Below are positions 34,982 through 44,149 of a stretch of 64,000 nt of DNA, piece after piece (positions within the stretch are counted from its first letter, which is position 1; each line of letters starts with the position of its first letter). Both the position numbers and the translations under genes were made by a program. The stretch spans positions 158,540-222,539 of the forward strand of contig NZ_SKCD01000001.1 of the NCBI RefSeq assembly GCF_006542765.1. Reading direction: 5' to 3'. Source of the DNA: Paenibacillus luteus. GTDB taxonomy: Bacteria; Bacillota; Bacilli; Paenibacillales; Paenibacillaceae. The notes under the pieces are model-generated. The model worked only from the letters and a program-made list of their open reading frames with translations, did no database searches and had not been told where the DNA came from.

Positions 34982-35822
34982 ATCCTTGATTGCCGTATGG
35001 GGCAGTCCGAGCAGCGGTAAAACACTCACGACTGTCAAACTGGCTCAAGCCTTTGCGGCACAAAAACAAAATGTGCTCATTCTCTGCTGCGATGCCCTTT
35101 GCCCTTCGATCTCAACCATTGCCCCGCAGGAAGCCGCCAAACACGCTTCGCTTGGGGAGTTGCTCAGCCTCCCGTCTCTATCGCAAGAAGATGTGCTTCG
35201 TTTTGCCATGCCGCTGGATGTCACACCGCACATCGCACTGCTCGGCTATAAAAAAGGGGACAACGCTTTTACGTATGCCGCTTACAATCGGGAACGAGTG
35301 GTTGACCTTTTGACTCTGGCTCGCCATTTGGCGGATGTGGTACTGGTGGATTGCTCCAGTTTTCTTTCCGCCGATCCGCTCTCCACCGTAGCGCTGGAGC
35401 TAGCAGATCATGTTGTGCGCCTGCATAGCTGTGACCTGAAAAGCTTGATGTTCTATGCCTCCTATTTGCCCCTTGTCGCCGATGCGAGATTTCGCCGCGC
35501 ATCAGTACTGCCCGTACTCTCCAATGTGAAGCCGAGTCAGGACAGCCGGGAGTATCGTCACGTATTTGGCGGCATTCAGCTTACGCTGCCCCATGTAGCA
35601 CAGCTTGAACAGCAGACTGCCGCTGCCAAGCTGCTGGAACATGGTTCTGGTAAAGAAGCGATTGCCTATCAAAAAGCGTTCAATCAACTATTAACCTTGC
35701 TTCAGCCACAAGAAGGAAAGGAAGCCCCAAAGTCCAAAGTACGTCTTCCATTTCAATCACTCTGTAAAGAGCTCGAACGCCTGAAACGATTATGGCCAAA
35801 ACGTAGAGGTGAAGGACAATGA
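34971..35822 (+). CDS. cpaE: CpaE/TadZ-like ParA-family ATPase
   Basis: 283 residues from GTG at 34971, nine bases after AAAGGAGG. Walker A is GSPSSGKTLTT near residues 10-20, and the Walker B-like strand is VVLVDCSSF. TadZ/CpaE proteins place the Tad machine in the cell. The basic C-terminus (LERLKRLWPKRRGEG) may contact membrane or CpaF. It overlaps CpaB by 11 bases and CpaF by 4, so the genes are tightly coupled. Confidence 0.75.
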   Translation: MNNKSLIAVWGSPSSGKTLTTVKLAQAFAAQKQNVLILCCDALCPSISTIAPQEAAKHASLGELLSLPSLSQEDVLRFAMPLDVTPHIALLGYKKGDNAFTYAAYNRERVVDLLTLARHLADVVLVDCSSFLSADPLSTVALELADHVVRLHSCDLKSLMFYASYLPLVADARFRRASVLPVLSNVKPSQDSREYRHVFGGIQLTLPHVAQLEQQTAAAKLLEHGSGKEAIAYQKAFNQLLTLLQPQEGKEAPKSKVRLPFQSLCKELERLKRLWPKRRGEGQ

Positions 35823-37159
35823 ACAACGCTTCTCTCTTCTTTTCAGCGACAGAATCCAAAGTCTTTGCCGATGTCCTACAAGAAGTACAGAGCTATCTTT
35901 CTAGCAAATACGCCACCTTAATGAGCCGCAAGCCGGAGGAGCAGAAACAACAAATTCATGCCTATATGAGCCAGTACGTAACCGATCATCGGCTGCATGT
36001 AGCGGGACTTTCCTTCGATGAACTGCTGGATCGTTTGTACGCCGAAATGGTCGAGTATTCGTTCCTGACCCGTTACCTGTTTGCTCGTGAGGTAGAAGAA
36101 ATTAATATTAACAGCTACAATGATGTCAAAATCAGCTATACGGATGGCCGCATCATTCCGGCGGACGAACAGTTTACGTCTGCGGAACATGCGATAGACG
36201 TGATTCGGCGACTGCTGCATCACTCCGGCATGATTCTGGACTACGCTCAACCTATTGTGCGCGGCCATCTGGCAAACAATATTCGCATTACCGTGTTTGG
36301 CCCACCCATTACCGATAAAGAGAAAGGCATCGCAGCATCTATTCGGATCATTAACCCTCAAAAGCTGGCGCGGGAAGACTTTGTTCGCAGCGGCACGGCA
36401 ACGGCCGAGATGCTGGATTTTTTGAGCGTATGTCTGCGTTACGGCCTGTCTATGTGTGTCACTGGAGCTACAGGCAGCGGGAAAACAACCCTGATGAGCT
36501 GGTTGCTGTCCACCATTCCCTACGATAAACGAATTTTCACCATTGAGAACGGCGCACGAGAGTTTGACTTAATCGTTGAAGACGATGCCGGGCTTGTCGT
36601 GAATAACGTGGTGCATACCGTGACCCGTTCCAATGAAGACCCTCGCCAGCATATTGATCAGGAAAAGCTGCTGGAATTTGCCCTAACTGCTAATCCAGAT
36701 GTCATTTGTGTGGGTGAGATGAAATCGGCCGAAGCCTTTGCTGCGCAAGAAGCAGCTCGCACTGGGCATACGGTCATTACAACGACTCATGCCAACTCTT
36801 GCCTGTCTACCTACTATCGTATGGTCACGCTTTGTACGCAAAAATACGAAATCAATGATACCACCTTGTACCATCTAGTAACGGAAGCCTTCCCTCTCAT
36901 CCTGTTTGTCAAAAAACTGGAGGATAACTCCCGGCGAATCATGGAGATTACGGAATGCCGTATCCAGCCAGATGGCACACGCGACATTATTCCGCTCTAT
37001 CGCTACGCCGTTCATTCCACAAGCGAAGTAGCTGGCAACATGGTGCTTGAAGGGGAGTATGAGAAGGTTAACGACATTTCTCCTGGCCTGCAAAAGCGTT
37101 TGCTGGAAAATGGGCTTCCCTTGCCGCGCTTACTGACACTGCTTGGAGGTGAGGCTTAA
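35819..37159 (+). CDS. cpaF: CpaF/TadA-type secretion ATPase
   Basis: 446 residues. Walker A GATGSGKTTLMSW near 215-227, the Asp box EDDAGL, and the Walker B/His box region VGEMKSAEAF with TTTHAN complete the type II/IV secretion ATPase (VirB11-like) core. The N-terminal domain (about 60-170) is typical of CpaF. It powers pilus assembly in Tad systems; here it could also replace VirB11. It overlaps the TadB gene by one base (TAATG). Confidence 0.9.
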   Translation: MNNASLFFSATESKVFADVLQEVQSYLSSKYATLMSRKPEEQKQQIHAYMSQYVTDHRLHVAGLSFDELLDRLYAEMVEYSFLTRYLFAREVEEININSYNDVKISYTDGRIIPADEQFTSAEHAIDVIRRLLHHSGMILDYAQPIVRGHLANNIRITVFGPPITDKEKGIAASIRIINPQKLAREDFVRSGTATAEMLDFLSVCLRYGLSMCVTGATGSGKTTLMSWLLSTIPYDKRIFTIENGAREFDLIVEDDAGLVVNNVVHTVTRSNEDPRQHIDQEKLLEFALTANPDVICVGEMKSAEAFAAQEAARTGHTVITTTHANSCLSTYYRMVTLCTQKYEINDTTLYHLVTEAFPLILFVKKLEDNSRRIMEITECRIQPDGTRDIIPLYRYAVHSTSEVAGNMVLEGEYEKVNDISPGLQKRLLENGLPLPRLLTLLGGEA

Positions 37160-38097
37160 TGACGATGTTATTTCTGATCTCTTTCCTAGGCTTGTCCGCT
37201 GGCAGCTTATTTCTGTTGAATCTTCCCCCGCGAACCCTACTCTCCGAGCTATCCAGCCTGTTCAACCAGCTCTCTTCTCGGAAGCAGCCGCTGACCAAAC
37301 AAATTCGGGCGATTCACTATCCCAAAAAGCTCAAAGGCTGGAGAGCTGCGGTTCAAGAAGCACAAGCGATTCTTAAACAGACGGGAAACAGCCATCAGTG
37401 GGGATTACTGATTTCCGCTTCCTTACTACTGGCCATAGCAGGGGCAGGGCTGAGCCTGTTCCTGCATAACCTTTGGTTATTGCCGGTTTTATCCGGCGGT
37501 TTTGCCTTACTTCCGTTCTGGTTGGTCCTGTTCTCTGCAACCTTTTACCGGAAGCGATTGCACGGCGAACTGGAAACAGCACTCTCCATTATCACGACTT
37601 CCTATTTACGGAACGAAAACATTTTAGCCGCTATAGAGGAGAATGTACCTTATCTGAATCCTCCGGTAGCAGATGTGTTTCAGGCATTCCTGACCGAATC
37701 CAAGCTCATTCATGCCAATCTGCGACTGGCACTCCAGCAGCTCAAAGGTCGTGTCCATGACAGCGTATTTCAGGAATGGTGCGATGTACTGATTGCTTGC
37801 CAGGATGATCGGACACTGAAATCTACATTAATGCCTGTTGTGACCAAATTGTCCGATATGCGCGTAGTCTCGGCAGAACTGGATTATTTACTCTATGAAC
37901 CGCTCAAGGAGTTTTTGACCATGGCCTTGCTGATGCTGGGCAATCTTCCACTGCTGTACTTCTTAAATCGGGAATGGTTTTTCACCCTCACCACCAGCAC
38001 ACCTGGACAAATGGTATTGGCCTTCTGCGGTGTAATATTGTTCGTCTCGTTTGCAGCGGTTATCCGTTTAACCCGACCATTGGCATATAAACGATAG
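37159..38097 (+). CDS. tadB: TadB-like inner membrane platform protein
   Basis: 312 residues with a membrane helix at the N-terminus, a pair near 75-120, a cytosolic helical domain (about 125-250) and a C-terminal pair (about 253-305). This is the GspF-like plan of TadB. It works with TadC, encoded 1 kb downstream, as the platform above CpaF. The ATG overlaps the CpaF stop. Confidence 0.8.
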   Translation: MTMLFLISFLGLSAGSLFLLNLPPRTLLSELSSLFNQLSSRKQPLTKQIRAIHYPKKLKGWRAAVQEAQAILKQTGNSHQWGLLISASLLLAIAGAGLSLFLHNLWLLPVLSGGFALLPFWLVLFSATFYRKRLHGELETALSIITTSYLRNENILAAIEENVPYLNPPVADVFQAFLTESKLIHANLRLALQQLKGRVHDSVFQEWCDVLIACQDDRTLKSTLMPVVTKLSDMRVVSAELDYLLYEPLKEFLTMALLMLGNLPLLYFLNREWFFTLTTSTPGQMVLAFCGVILFVSFAAVIRLTRPLAYKR

Positions 38098-38109
38098 GGG
38101 AGCGATCAT

Positions 38110-38343
38110 ATGTCTGCATCTGAAACCGCTCATTTGCTGAGCGAGTTACTGGAAGTTTCTCCTGAGGAACGTAATGAAGTATCTACACTGTTGCAACAAC
38201 ATGGAACAGTTGTTTTTTGGGCACGTTTGGAGGAATGGCCTTTGTCAAATGACTTACGCCAACATTTAAAAGTAGTCAAGCAACTTTTGCATAGCATTGC
38301 GCCGGAAAGGAGGGAAGCCGATGCTCCCGGCTTCGTTAGATGA
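38110..38343 (+). CDS. small helical protein before radC
   Basis: 77 residues after GGGGAG. Soluble, helical, with a leucine-rich start (TAHLLSELLEVSPEERNE). No known domain. Its end overlaps the start of the RadC gene by 23 bases, so both are coupled. It may be a partner of the RadC-like protein. Confidence 0.5.
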   Translation: MSASETAHLLSELLEVSPEERNEVSTLLQQHGTVVFWARLEEWPLSNDLRQHLKVVKQLLHSIAPERREADAPGFVR

Positions 38344-39070
38344 ACAAGTCACCGCTCACTTTGTTGAGTCCCTCCATCGGCTAACAGGCATTCCCATTAA
38401 GAAACTGCAACGATACGGAACGCAGAACAATCTGCTGAATGCGCTGGAGCATCCGCATTCATTGGAACTGACAACAGCGCAATTGCTCAAGGTAGAGCAG
38501 CTCAATGCCTTCCTCCAATCGCATCGTGTTCTGCAGTGGGAGGAAGGGAATACCAAAAGAGCTCTCTCTACCCCCGAACAGGCAAGCGGCTACTTTTTAG
38601 CCTATCTGAGTGGGCTGAAGGATCGAGAACGGTTTATGGTCGCCTTTCTGGATCAGAAAAACCAAATTATCGAAACACGCGTGATGTCCGAGGGTGGCTT
38701 AGCGGAAGCGCCTGTCTATCCCCGTAATATTTTGAAAGCTGCTCTTAATTGTGACAGCTCATCCATCATCATGGCTCATAATCATCCGAGCGGCATCCCA
38801 ACCCCCTCCCCTGAAGACGTGTTGCTCACCGAACGAATGGTAGCCATTTTTGAACCCCTAAACATCCGCGTTCTGGATCATATCGTCATTGGCGGAACTA
38901 CCTTCGCTTCACTCGCAGAATTGGGGCAAATGCCGAAAACCGCGCAGCATTCGCCTAACTATGAGCCAATCAATGGGAAAGCGAGTGAAGCAGCCGCGAC
39001 TTACTCGATCACGCCACTGTTCCTTTCATATGCAGAAGCTGAATGTTCCACGGACGAATGGGAGCGATAA
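38321..39070 (+). CDS. radC: RadC-like JAB/MPN-domain protein
   Basis: 249 residues starting at ATG eight bases after AAGGAGG. The JAMM metal site is complete: His153-x-His155 in HNHPSG, Ser163 and Asp166 (HNHPSG then PTPSPED). RadC proteins are common on mobile elements; the JAB fold acts as a metalloprotease elsewhere, but the RadC reaction is not settled. It sits between TadB and TadC, an odd place for a DNA-processing protein. The N-terminal 80 residues look like a helix-hairpin region that may bind DNA. Confidence 0.85.
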   Translation: MLPASLDEQVTAHFVESLHRLTGIPIKKLQRYGTQNNLLNALEHPHSLELTTAQLLKVEQLNAFLQSHRVLQWEEGNTKRALSTPEQASGYFLAYLSGLKDRERFMVAFLDQKNQIIETRVMSEGGLAEAPVYPRNILKAALNCDSSSIIMAHNHPSGIPTPSPEDVLLTERMVAIFEPLNIRVLDHIVIGGTTFASLAELGQMPKTAQHSPNYEPINGKASEAAATYSITPLFLSYAEAECSTDEWER

Positions 39071-39087
39071 AGGAGATGTTTACGTAG

Positions 39088-39960
39088 ATGATTGGATTAT
39101 GGCTAGGCTTCAGTTTGCTGTTTGCAGTCGGCTCCTATTTTTTGATCGCCAACTGGCTCAAGCTGCCCACACTTGCCTCCACCCGCGCAATACTGCTGGT
39201 TGCCAAACAAGATAAGCTTAAAATGTCCATCCTTCAAGTCATTATTTTTCGATTATCTGCCTGGCTGGCAGGAAAACTACCGTTAAGCGACTACTATAAA
39301 CGAAAAACAGCCGCCACGCTCCGTTCTGCTGGTATTCAAACGACACCAGAAGCGTATATAGCAGGGGCCATCGTCAAGGCAGGTCTCATTTGTTGTGGCG
39401 GCCTACTCCTCCTTCCGCTGCTTCCATTGCTGTTTCCTGTTTTTTTGTTTCTCTCTATCGCCGTATTTTTCAAAGAAGCCCAAACCGCCGATGCGATTGT
39501 CCGTAAGAAACGAGAACAAATTGAAATGGAGTTACCTCGGTTTGTCGCAACCATTGCTCAGGAATTAAAGGCCTCGCGGGATGTGCTTCGAATGCTTGAG
39601 GTTTACGCCAAACATGCTGACAGCGGCTTACAAAGCGAATTGCACATGACCATTGCAGACATGAAAAGCGGTAATCAGGAGACAGCGCTCCTGCGGTTGG
39701 AAGCCCGCATTGGCAGTACCATGCTGTCTGATACGGTTCGGGGCTTGCTCGCTGTAATGCGCGGCGACCAGGGCGGGGTCTATTTTGATAGGCTGGCGCA
39801 TGATTTCAAGCTGATGGAAATTCAGAAGCTCAAGTTAATTGCCAGGAAACGTCCGGGGAAAATTCGCAAGTATTCCTTCTACATGCTGGTCTGTTTTATG
39901 CTCATGTATATGGTCATTTTGGGCTTGGAAATTATGAAGGCGATGGGAAAGCTCTTTTAG
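39088..39960 (+). CDS. tadC: TadC-like inner membrane platform protein
   Basis: 290 residues with an N-terminal membrane helix, two near 90-130, a cytosolic domain with the GspF-like phrase PRFVATIAQELKASRDVLRML, and a C-terminal helix (about 262-282). The plan matches TadC. It pairs with TadB. AAAGGAG lies 12 bases before ATG, a little far. Confidence 0.8.
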   Translation: MIGLWLGFSLLFAVGSYFLIANWLKLPTLASTRAILLVAKQDKLKMSILQVIIFRLSAWLAGKLPLSDYYKRKTAATLRSAGIQTTPEAYIAGAIVKAGLICCGGLLLLPLLPLLFPVFLFLSIAVFFKEAQTADAIVRKKREQIEMELPRFVATIAQELKASRDVLRMLEVYAKHADSGLQSELHMTIADMKSGNQETALLRLEARIGSTMLSDTVRGLLAVMRGDQGGVYFDRLAHDFKLMEIQKLKLIARKRPGKIRKYSFYMLVCFMLMYMVILGLEIMKAMGKLF

Positions 39961-39996
39961 GTTCGGATCTCATCCCATGAAGAAAGGAGCAAGGCG

Positions 39997-40389
39997 ATGT
40001 TCTACCTCTCCAATAAACGCGGCGAAGGCTATCTGGATGTTGTTGTGCTGGTGCTGGCCGTTATGCTATGCATGGCGCTCGTTCTCAAGGTTACGCCTGT
40101 ATTTATGACCAAATCTCAGCTCGACACCTTTGCAACAGAGCTAGTGCGAGAGGCCGAAATTTCCGGCAGAGTTGGGCAGGAAACCACGCAGCAGACAGGA
40201 AAACTACAAGCTCAAACGGGACTGAACCCCGCCATTGCCTGGAGTAGAACCGGAAAACTTCAAATCAATGAGGAAGTGACGGTTACACTGAAAACAACCG
40301 TGAATATTGGCTTATTCGGCGACTTCGGCTCCTTCCCGATTGAGCTAACAGCCAAAGCTAGCGGCAAGAGCGAGGTGTACTGGAAGTGA
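39997..40389 (+). CDS. DUF4320-type pilin-like protein
   Basis: 130 residues. The start NKRGEGYLDVVVLVLAVMLCMAL is like type IV pilin signals: a short charged leader, Gly-Glu-Gly, then a long hydrophobic helix (about 14-35). A globular part rich in Thr follows. It resembles the DUF4320 family that accompanies Tad genes on Bacillota ICEs. It is a likely substrate of the CpaA-like peptidase and may be a pilus subunit. Confidence 0.7.
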   Translation: MFYLSNKRGEGYLDVVVLVLAVMLCMALVLKVTPVFMTKSQLDTFATELVREAEISGRVGQETTQQTGKLQAQTGLNPAIAWSRTGKLQINEEVTVTLKTTVNIGLFGDFGSFPIELTAKASGKSEVYWK

Positions 40390-40925
40390 AATGGATTTGG
40401 AAAAATCGTGCCGGTAGCGGATTCCCCTTGACGGTAGCCATTGTACTGGTCATTCTGCTCCTATCGTGTGCCATTTATGAATATTTAAGGCTCAGTATCA
40501 TTGCCAGTGGGGTGCGGGATGCCGTCCAAAGCTCCATCATAGCAGTATCCACGGAAAATTACGCTCATGTGTATAACGGTCTTCGGGAAGGATATTCAGG
40601 CGGGTACTTGCTGAATGCCTCGAATGGCTGGAGAGAGCATGTCACTACCGGGGATGTCTTGGAGCGGCTTGATCAAACCTTGGGACTCACAGCAAAAGGC
40701 TCGGATCATATCAAATTCGCAGGATTAAACAAGGAATTTACAATCTCTGAATTACAGGTCCTGATTCATAACGCCCCCTTCGCTCCCTCTTCATCCGCTG
40801 AAGCGCCCAGGTTTGAAGCCACTGTAACACTCACGCTCGAAGTTCCTCTTTCCTTCGGTTGGACAAACCTTCCCCCCATGAAATCTACACTGACCGTCAA
40901 AGCAGGTTACACCCCGAAATTTTGA
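40386..40925 (+). CDS. TadE/TadG-like minor pilin
   Basis: 179 residues; GTG start overlaps the DUF4320-type stop by 4 bases. KNRAGSGFPLTVAIVLVILL is a pilin-like signal with one membrane helix, then an extracytoplasmic domain (about 35-179) rich in beta strands. The pattern fits TadE/TadG pseudopilins. It is the last gene of the Tad-like operon before a promoter. Confidence 0.65.
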   Translation: MKWIWKNRAGSGFPLTVAIVLVILLLSCAIYEYLRLSIIASGVRDAVQSSIIAVSTENYAHVYNGLREGYSGGYLLNASNGWREHVTTGDVLERLDQTLGLTAKGSDHIKFAGLNKEFTISELQVLIHNAPFAPSSSAEAPRFEATVTLTLEVPLSFGWTNLPPMKSTLTVKAGYTPKF

Positions 40926-40946
40926 CATTCTTGCACGCGATTTTCG

Positions 40947-40975
40947 TTGGTATTTACAGATTTATACAATATAAT
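40947..40975 (+). promoter_or_regulatory. sigma-A-type promoter before the surface-protein/VirB4 operon
   Basis: TTGGTA (40947-40952) and TATAAT (40970-40975) are separated by 17 bases. The -10 box is perfect and the -35 matches at four of six. It lies in the only sizeable gap of this part of the transfer region and would drive 41039-47932 separately from the Tad-like genes. Confidence 0.6.
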
Positions 40976-41038
40976 AGAGATAAGCGATGTTAGCTCCATC
41001 CCCTTTCTACACTATCATCCGTAGAGGAGTTGAAGTCT

Positions 41039-41659
41039 ATGTCTGGTTTTTCAAAAAATAAACGTTGGCTTCTCATTGGCGTATCCTTGGTCTGCCTCAC
41101 TGCTGTTATCATCATTTTTACAACCATGAAACCTGAAGAAAAACGTTCCGATCCACAGCCTACGGTTATAGAAACACCCCCTCTTGTCGTCGTTGAACCG
41201 AAAACAATAGAACCTACCACTACTACGCCTGTCGCATCAGAGCAGCCAGAAACCTCACCTTCTCCTAGTCCTTCATCTCCTGTAGTTATTCCTGAAATAT
41301 CGGACAAGCCAACCACTACCGAGAAACCCACGCCTATACTTCAGCCTGAAAAACAAAACGAACAAGTGCAGGTTCCCATTACTAAACCAAAATCAAAACC
41401 AAAAGCTACGGAACCACCAAAGCCTATGCCCGAAACAAATCCTTCCGAAAAACCAAATCCATCCACGCCACCAACATATTCGCAGAAGGAAACGAATCCT
41501 GATAAAAAAGAGAGTACAGAACCGAAGTCGGGAGACAAGAATGACAAGGGTCAAGTATACTTGCCGGGGTTTGGCTGGATAGAACAAGGCGGGCCGAACC
41601 AAGGAGAAATCAGTAATTCTGACGGCGATTGGGACAAACAAGTCGGCACAATGGACTAA
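41039..41659 (+). CDS. DUF6550-type surface stalk protein
   Basis: 206 residues from the ATG after GAGGAG. One N-terminal membrane helix (about 10-30), then about 130 residues rich in Pro, Thr, Lys and Glu (a disordered stalk) and a small C-terminal block QVYLPGFGWIEQGGPNQG. This ending marks the DUF6550-like family of ICE proteins. It reaches across the cell wall and may help contact between cells. A terminator follows 20 bases after the stop. Confidence 0.7.
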   Translation: MSGFSKNKRWLLIGVSLVCLTAVIIIFTTMKPEEKRSDPQPTVIETPPLVVVEPKTIEPTTTTPVASEQPETSPSPSPSSPVVIPEISDKPTTTEKPTPILQPEKQNEQVQVPITKPKSKPKATEPPKPMPETNPSEKPNPSTPPTYSQKETNPDKKESTEPKSGDKNDKGQVYLPGFGWIEQGGPNQGEISNSDGDWDKQVGTMD

Positions 41660-41678
41660 CTAAATATTACAAATATCA

Positions 41679-41709
41679 GGAGAGCAACTTCGGTTGCCCT
41701 CTTTTTATT
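41679..41709 (+). terminator. intrinsic terminator with TTCG loop
   Basis: GCAAC and GTTGC close a TTCG tetraloop, extended by AGAG/CTCT pairs with one mismatch, followed by TTTTTATTTT. It lies between two genes of the same strand, so it probably trims the transcript partly: more stalk protein than downstream channel proteins. Confidence 0.65.
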
Positions 41710-41727
41710 TTGGAGGTGAACAAAAAA

Positions 41728-43449
41728 ATGAAGCAGGTTGGCTCGCTAATTTCTATTTTGATTCTACTGTTTTGCTTCCCTTTCACCGTATTCAGTGAGG
41801 GAGATGGAAACATTGATAATGGCGGCGGCGGTATGGGATCAGGTACATCGCAGAACAAATGGCGTCCTGGTGAAGAAGGAGTTCGGGTCACAGTAGTTCG
41901 CGCTTCAGATGAAATCGCAGTTTCACAATCGCTAGACTATACAAATAAAACGATGCCCAGCAATATGTTTCATTTTGGGAAGGTTAGCAAAATTCATTAT
42001 CGGAATGGCTCTCCTCTAACTCCTCACAACAACAGCTATACATTCAAAAATCCCTCCATGGCACTTCCTAAAATTATCAGTTCCGGTAGCGAGAACATCA
42101 ATATTGAGGTCATAAAGCAATACTTTTGTTCCGAAGGCGCTTTAAAAATGATTGCAGACGACCTTGGAGTAAGCTATGAAACACTCACTAGCGGTGATTA
42201 CCGCTTACTGCTTGAACCTATTACCTACATTACCTTCCAAGGAAACTATATGGCGATGACCGCTCACGAAGCCGCCCTATATGACCAAATTCTAAGTGGC
42301 GAACTTCGAACAAAAATGGTCAGCTTAACCCATCAAAATTTACCCCTTTCAATGTTTCTGGAGAAGTCTGATCTGAGCTTTCCAGCATGGGCAGGCACTA
42401 CTAACGGACGAGTAAGCAACTCGGAGATTATATCCTCGCTAGGACTTGGAGTCGTCCGCTTTACAGAATTGCCTCCACCAATGGAGAGCACAGCAGCCTA
42501 TGAATATCGTACAGACACCGAAGTCATTACATCCGTTTTTCTATCTACTGGTCGGGAGATTACGCCAAAAGCACCCGCAAGTGTCACCTTCTCTTTACTT
42601 GGCAGCTCATACACGGTGACGAATATCGTCATTCCTGAGGGGGACAGCCAAATCGTTTGGTTCAAATGGCGAACTCCCTCCAAGCCACAAACTGTCACCA
42701 TTCAAGTCAGCGCAAGCGAAGGCGTGCTGAGTCAGCAACGCATTACTGCCAAACTGGTCGACTTGAATCAGAATGTGCCACCCAACCCAACAGCTAAAGA
42801 TCGCAATGATTCCTTCTCCATTCCAAGCCTACCCAAAAACAAAGAAAAGACGAATGATTCCTGGGGAGTTTGGTCTGCAAGCTGGCATTCCAATTGGGTA
42901 TGGATTCCAAACTGGCAATGGTATGGAACCGGGAATGGCGGTGGATATTGGGTGGATAACGGACATTGGGAGGATCAAGGCTGGTGGGACTATCAATTTT
43001 CCCGTTATCAGGCTTCGTTGAGCGCTGCTCATTCCATTCAGCCAGATCGTAAAGTACCCACTGCAATCGGTCAAGAAATGAAATCCGGCTACGGGATTCA
43101 GATGAAGGTTAACACAAACCTCACTACAAATGCCCCCTCCTCTCATTTTAAAGGCGCGCAACACGCCGTCGCCTATTTCCCTGAATTTCAGTATAAAACG
43201 TACTGGCGACTGTATGACCGACTTCAGAGCGTAAACCAGGCTACCTTTGAACTCAAGCCAAATCCGTATTCCACCTACAATCAACGTGTCCATTTTACAC
43301 CGATTTGGTATCCTGACGGCAGCTATATCCCACATACAACCATTATTGATGCCTGGACACCAAATGGAATGCTTCAACTCAACGTATCAGATCGCGTACA
43401 AATCAAAGGTAATCTATTTTCGGATTGGCATATCTCCCCGAAAAAATAA
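41728..43449 (+). CDS. large secreted surface protein of the ICE, Trp-rich
   Basis: 573 residues; ATG after TTGGAGG. Signal peptide (core about 5-20), a Gly-rich patch (NGGGGMGSG), several hundred residues of beta-rich domains, then around residues 380-430 an extreme tryptophan cluster (SASWHSNWVWIPNWQWYG, then GGYWVDNGHWEDQGWWDY). It resembles Athe_2463-type proteins of Bacillota ICEs. Likely on the cell surface, where the Trp cluster could bind glycans or a partner cell. Function is not shown. Confidence 0.6.
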   Translation: MKQVGSLISILILLFCFPFTVFSEGDGNIDNGGGGMGSGTSQNKWRPGEEGVRVTVVRASDEIAVSQSLDYTNKTMPSNMFHFGKVSKIHYRNGSPLTPHNNSYTFKNPSMALPKIISSGSENINIEVIKQYFCSEGALKMIADDLGVSYETLTSGDYRLLLEPITYITFQGNYMAMTAHEAALYDQILSGELRTKMVSLTHQNLPLSMFLEKSDLSFPAWAGTTNGRVSNSEIISSLGLGVVRFTELPPPMESTAAYEYRTDTEVITSVFLSTGREITPKAPASVTFSLLGSSYTVTNIVIPEGDSQIVWFKWRTPSKPQTVTIQVSASEGVLSQQRITAKLVDLNQNVPPNPTAKDRNDSFSIPSLPKNKEKTNDSWGVWSASWHSNWVWIPNWQWYGTGNGGGYWVDNGHWEDQGWWDYQFSRYQASLSAAHSIQPDRKVPTAIGQEMKSGYGIQMKVNTNLTTNAPSSHFKGAQHAVAYFPEFQYKTYWRLYDRLQSVNQATFELKPNPYSTYNQRVHFTPIWYPDGSYIPHTTIIDAWTPNGMLQLNVSDRVQIKGNLFSDWHISPKK

Positions 43450-43471
43450 CAAAAGAAGGGTGGGCATCTCC

Positions 43472-44146
43472 TTGCTGCTACCTATTATTGTACTGTTCCT
43501 CTGCCTAATTGGTGGAGGCGCAGTTCTTTTTTATCTTCGTACAGGCTCACGCATTAAACATGTATCACCCCCGGCTCACGAGCTAACCGCGCAGCATTTC
43601 ATCAACGTTAAAGATGTTCGCGGACACTACTTATACACCTTGGATGGCTGGGTTCTTTGCTTTCTTAAAATCACACCAATCAGTATTGATCTGCTCAGCT
43701 CCAATGAAAAAAAACAACTGATTAACATGCTGACAACCGAGCTGTCTACTGTTCAGTCCCCCTTTAAATTTTTAGCAGTCAGCCGCCCTGTAGATATCTC
43801 CCCCCTTATTTCCCAACTGACAGGTTTACTTCAAACCGACGATCCTAAACAAAAAGAATTGCTCAAGCAGGAAATCGCAGAAATGCATACGTTGGCGGTT
43901 TCGGGCGAAGTAGTTGAGCGACAGTTTTATATGACGGTTTGGCAGAGACTGGAGCCTGACGGGGAGCGTGATGCACTACAACAAATTAAAAAGCTGGCTC
44001 AACATTTGGATGATTGTCATGTACATTCCCATGTGTTGAAGCAGCAGGAAATTGTGCGGCTGTGCAATTTGATTCATAACCCTGGCTACACCCATCTGGA
44101 GGATAGTGAATATTCAGCCTCGATCCCTTTTTGGAACGAGGTGTAG
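43472..44146 (+). CDS. membrane-linked N-terminal domain of VirB4 (separate polypeptide)
   Basis: About 224 residues. The start is probably TTG at 43472 after GAAGGGTGG; the open frame reaches back into the preceding gene. One N-terminal membrane helix is followed by a domain with DVRGHYLYTLDGWVLCFLKI and FKFLAVSRPVDI, and later VVERQFYMTVWQRLE. This is the pattern of the N-terminal domain of VirB4/TraE-type ATPases, which here stands without the ATPase. The ATPase is encoded 850 bases downstream after a peptidase gene. Confidence 0.65.
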   Translation: MLLPIIVLFLCLIGGGAVLFYLRTGSRIKHVSPPAHELTAQHFINVKDVRGHYLYTLDGWVLCFLKITPISIDLLSSNEKKQLINMLTTELSTVQSPFKFLAVSRPVDISPLISQLTGLLQTDDPKQKELLKQEIAEMHTLAVSGEVVERQFYMTVWQRLEPDGERDALQQIKKLAQHLDDCHVHSHVLKQQEIVRLCNLIHNPGYTHLEDSEYSASIPFWNEV

Positions 44147-44149
44147 CCA

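Noticed and set aside
42829..43377. Minus-strand frame of 182 codons over the Trp-rich surface protein
   Set aside because: A mirror of a coding region with biased codons; no start signal.
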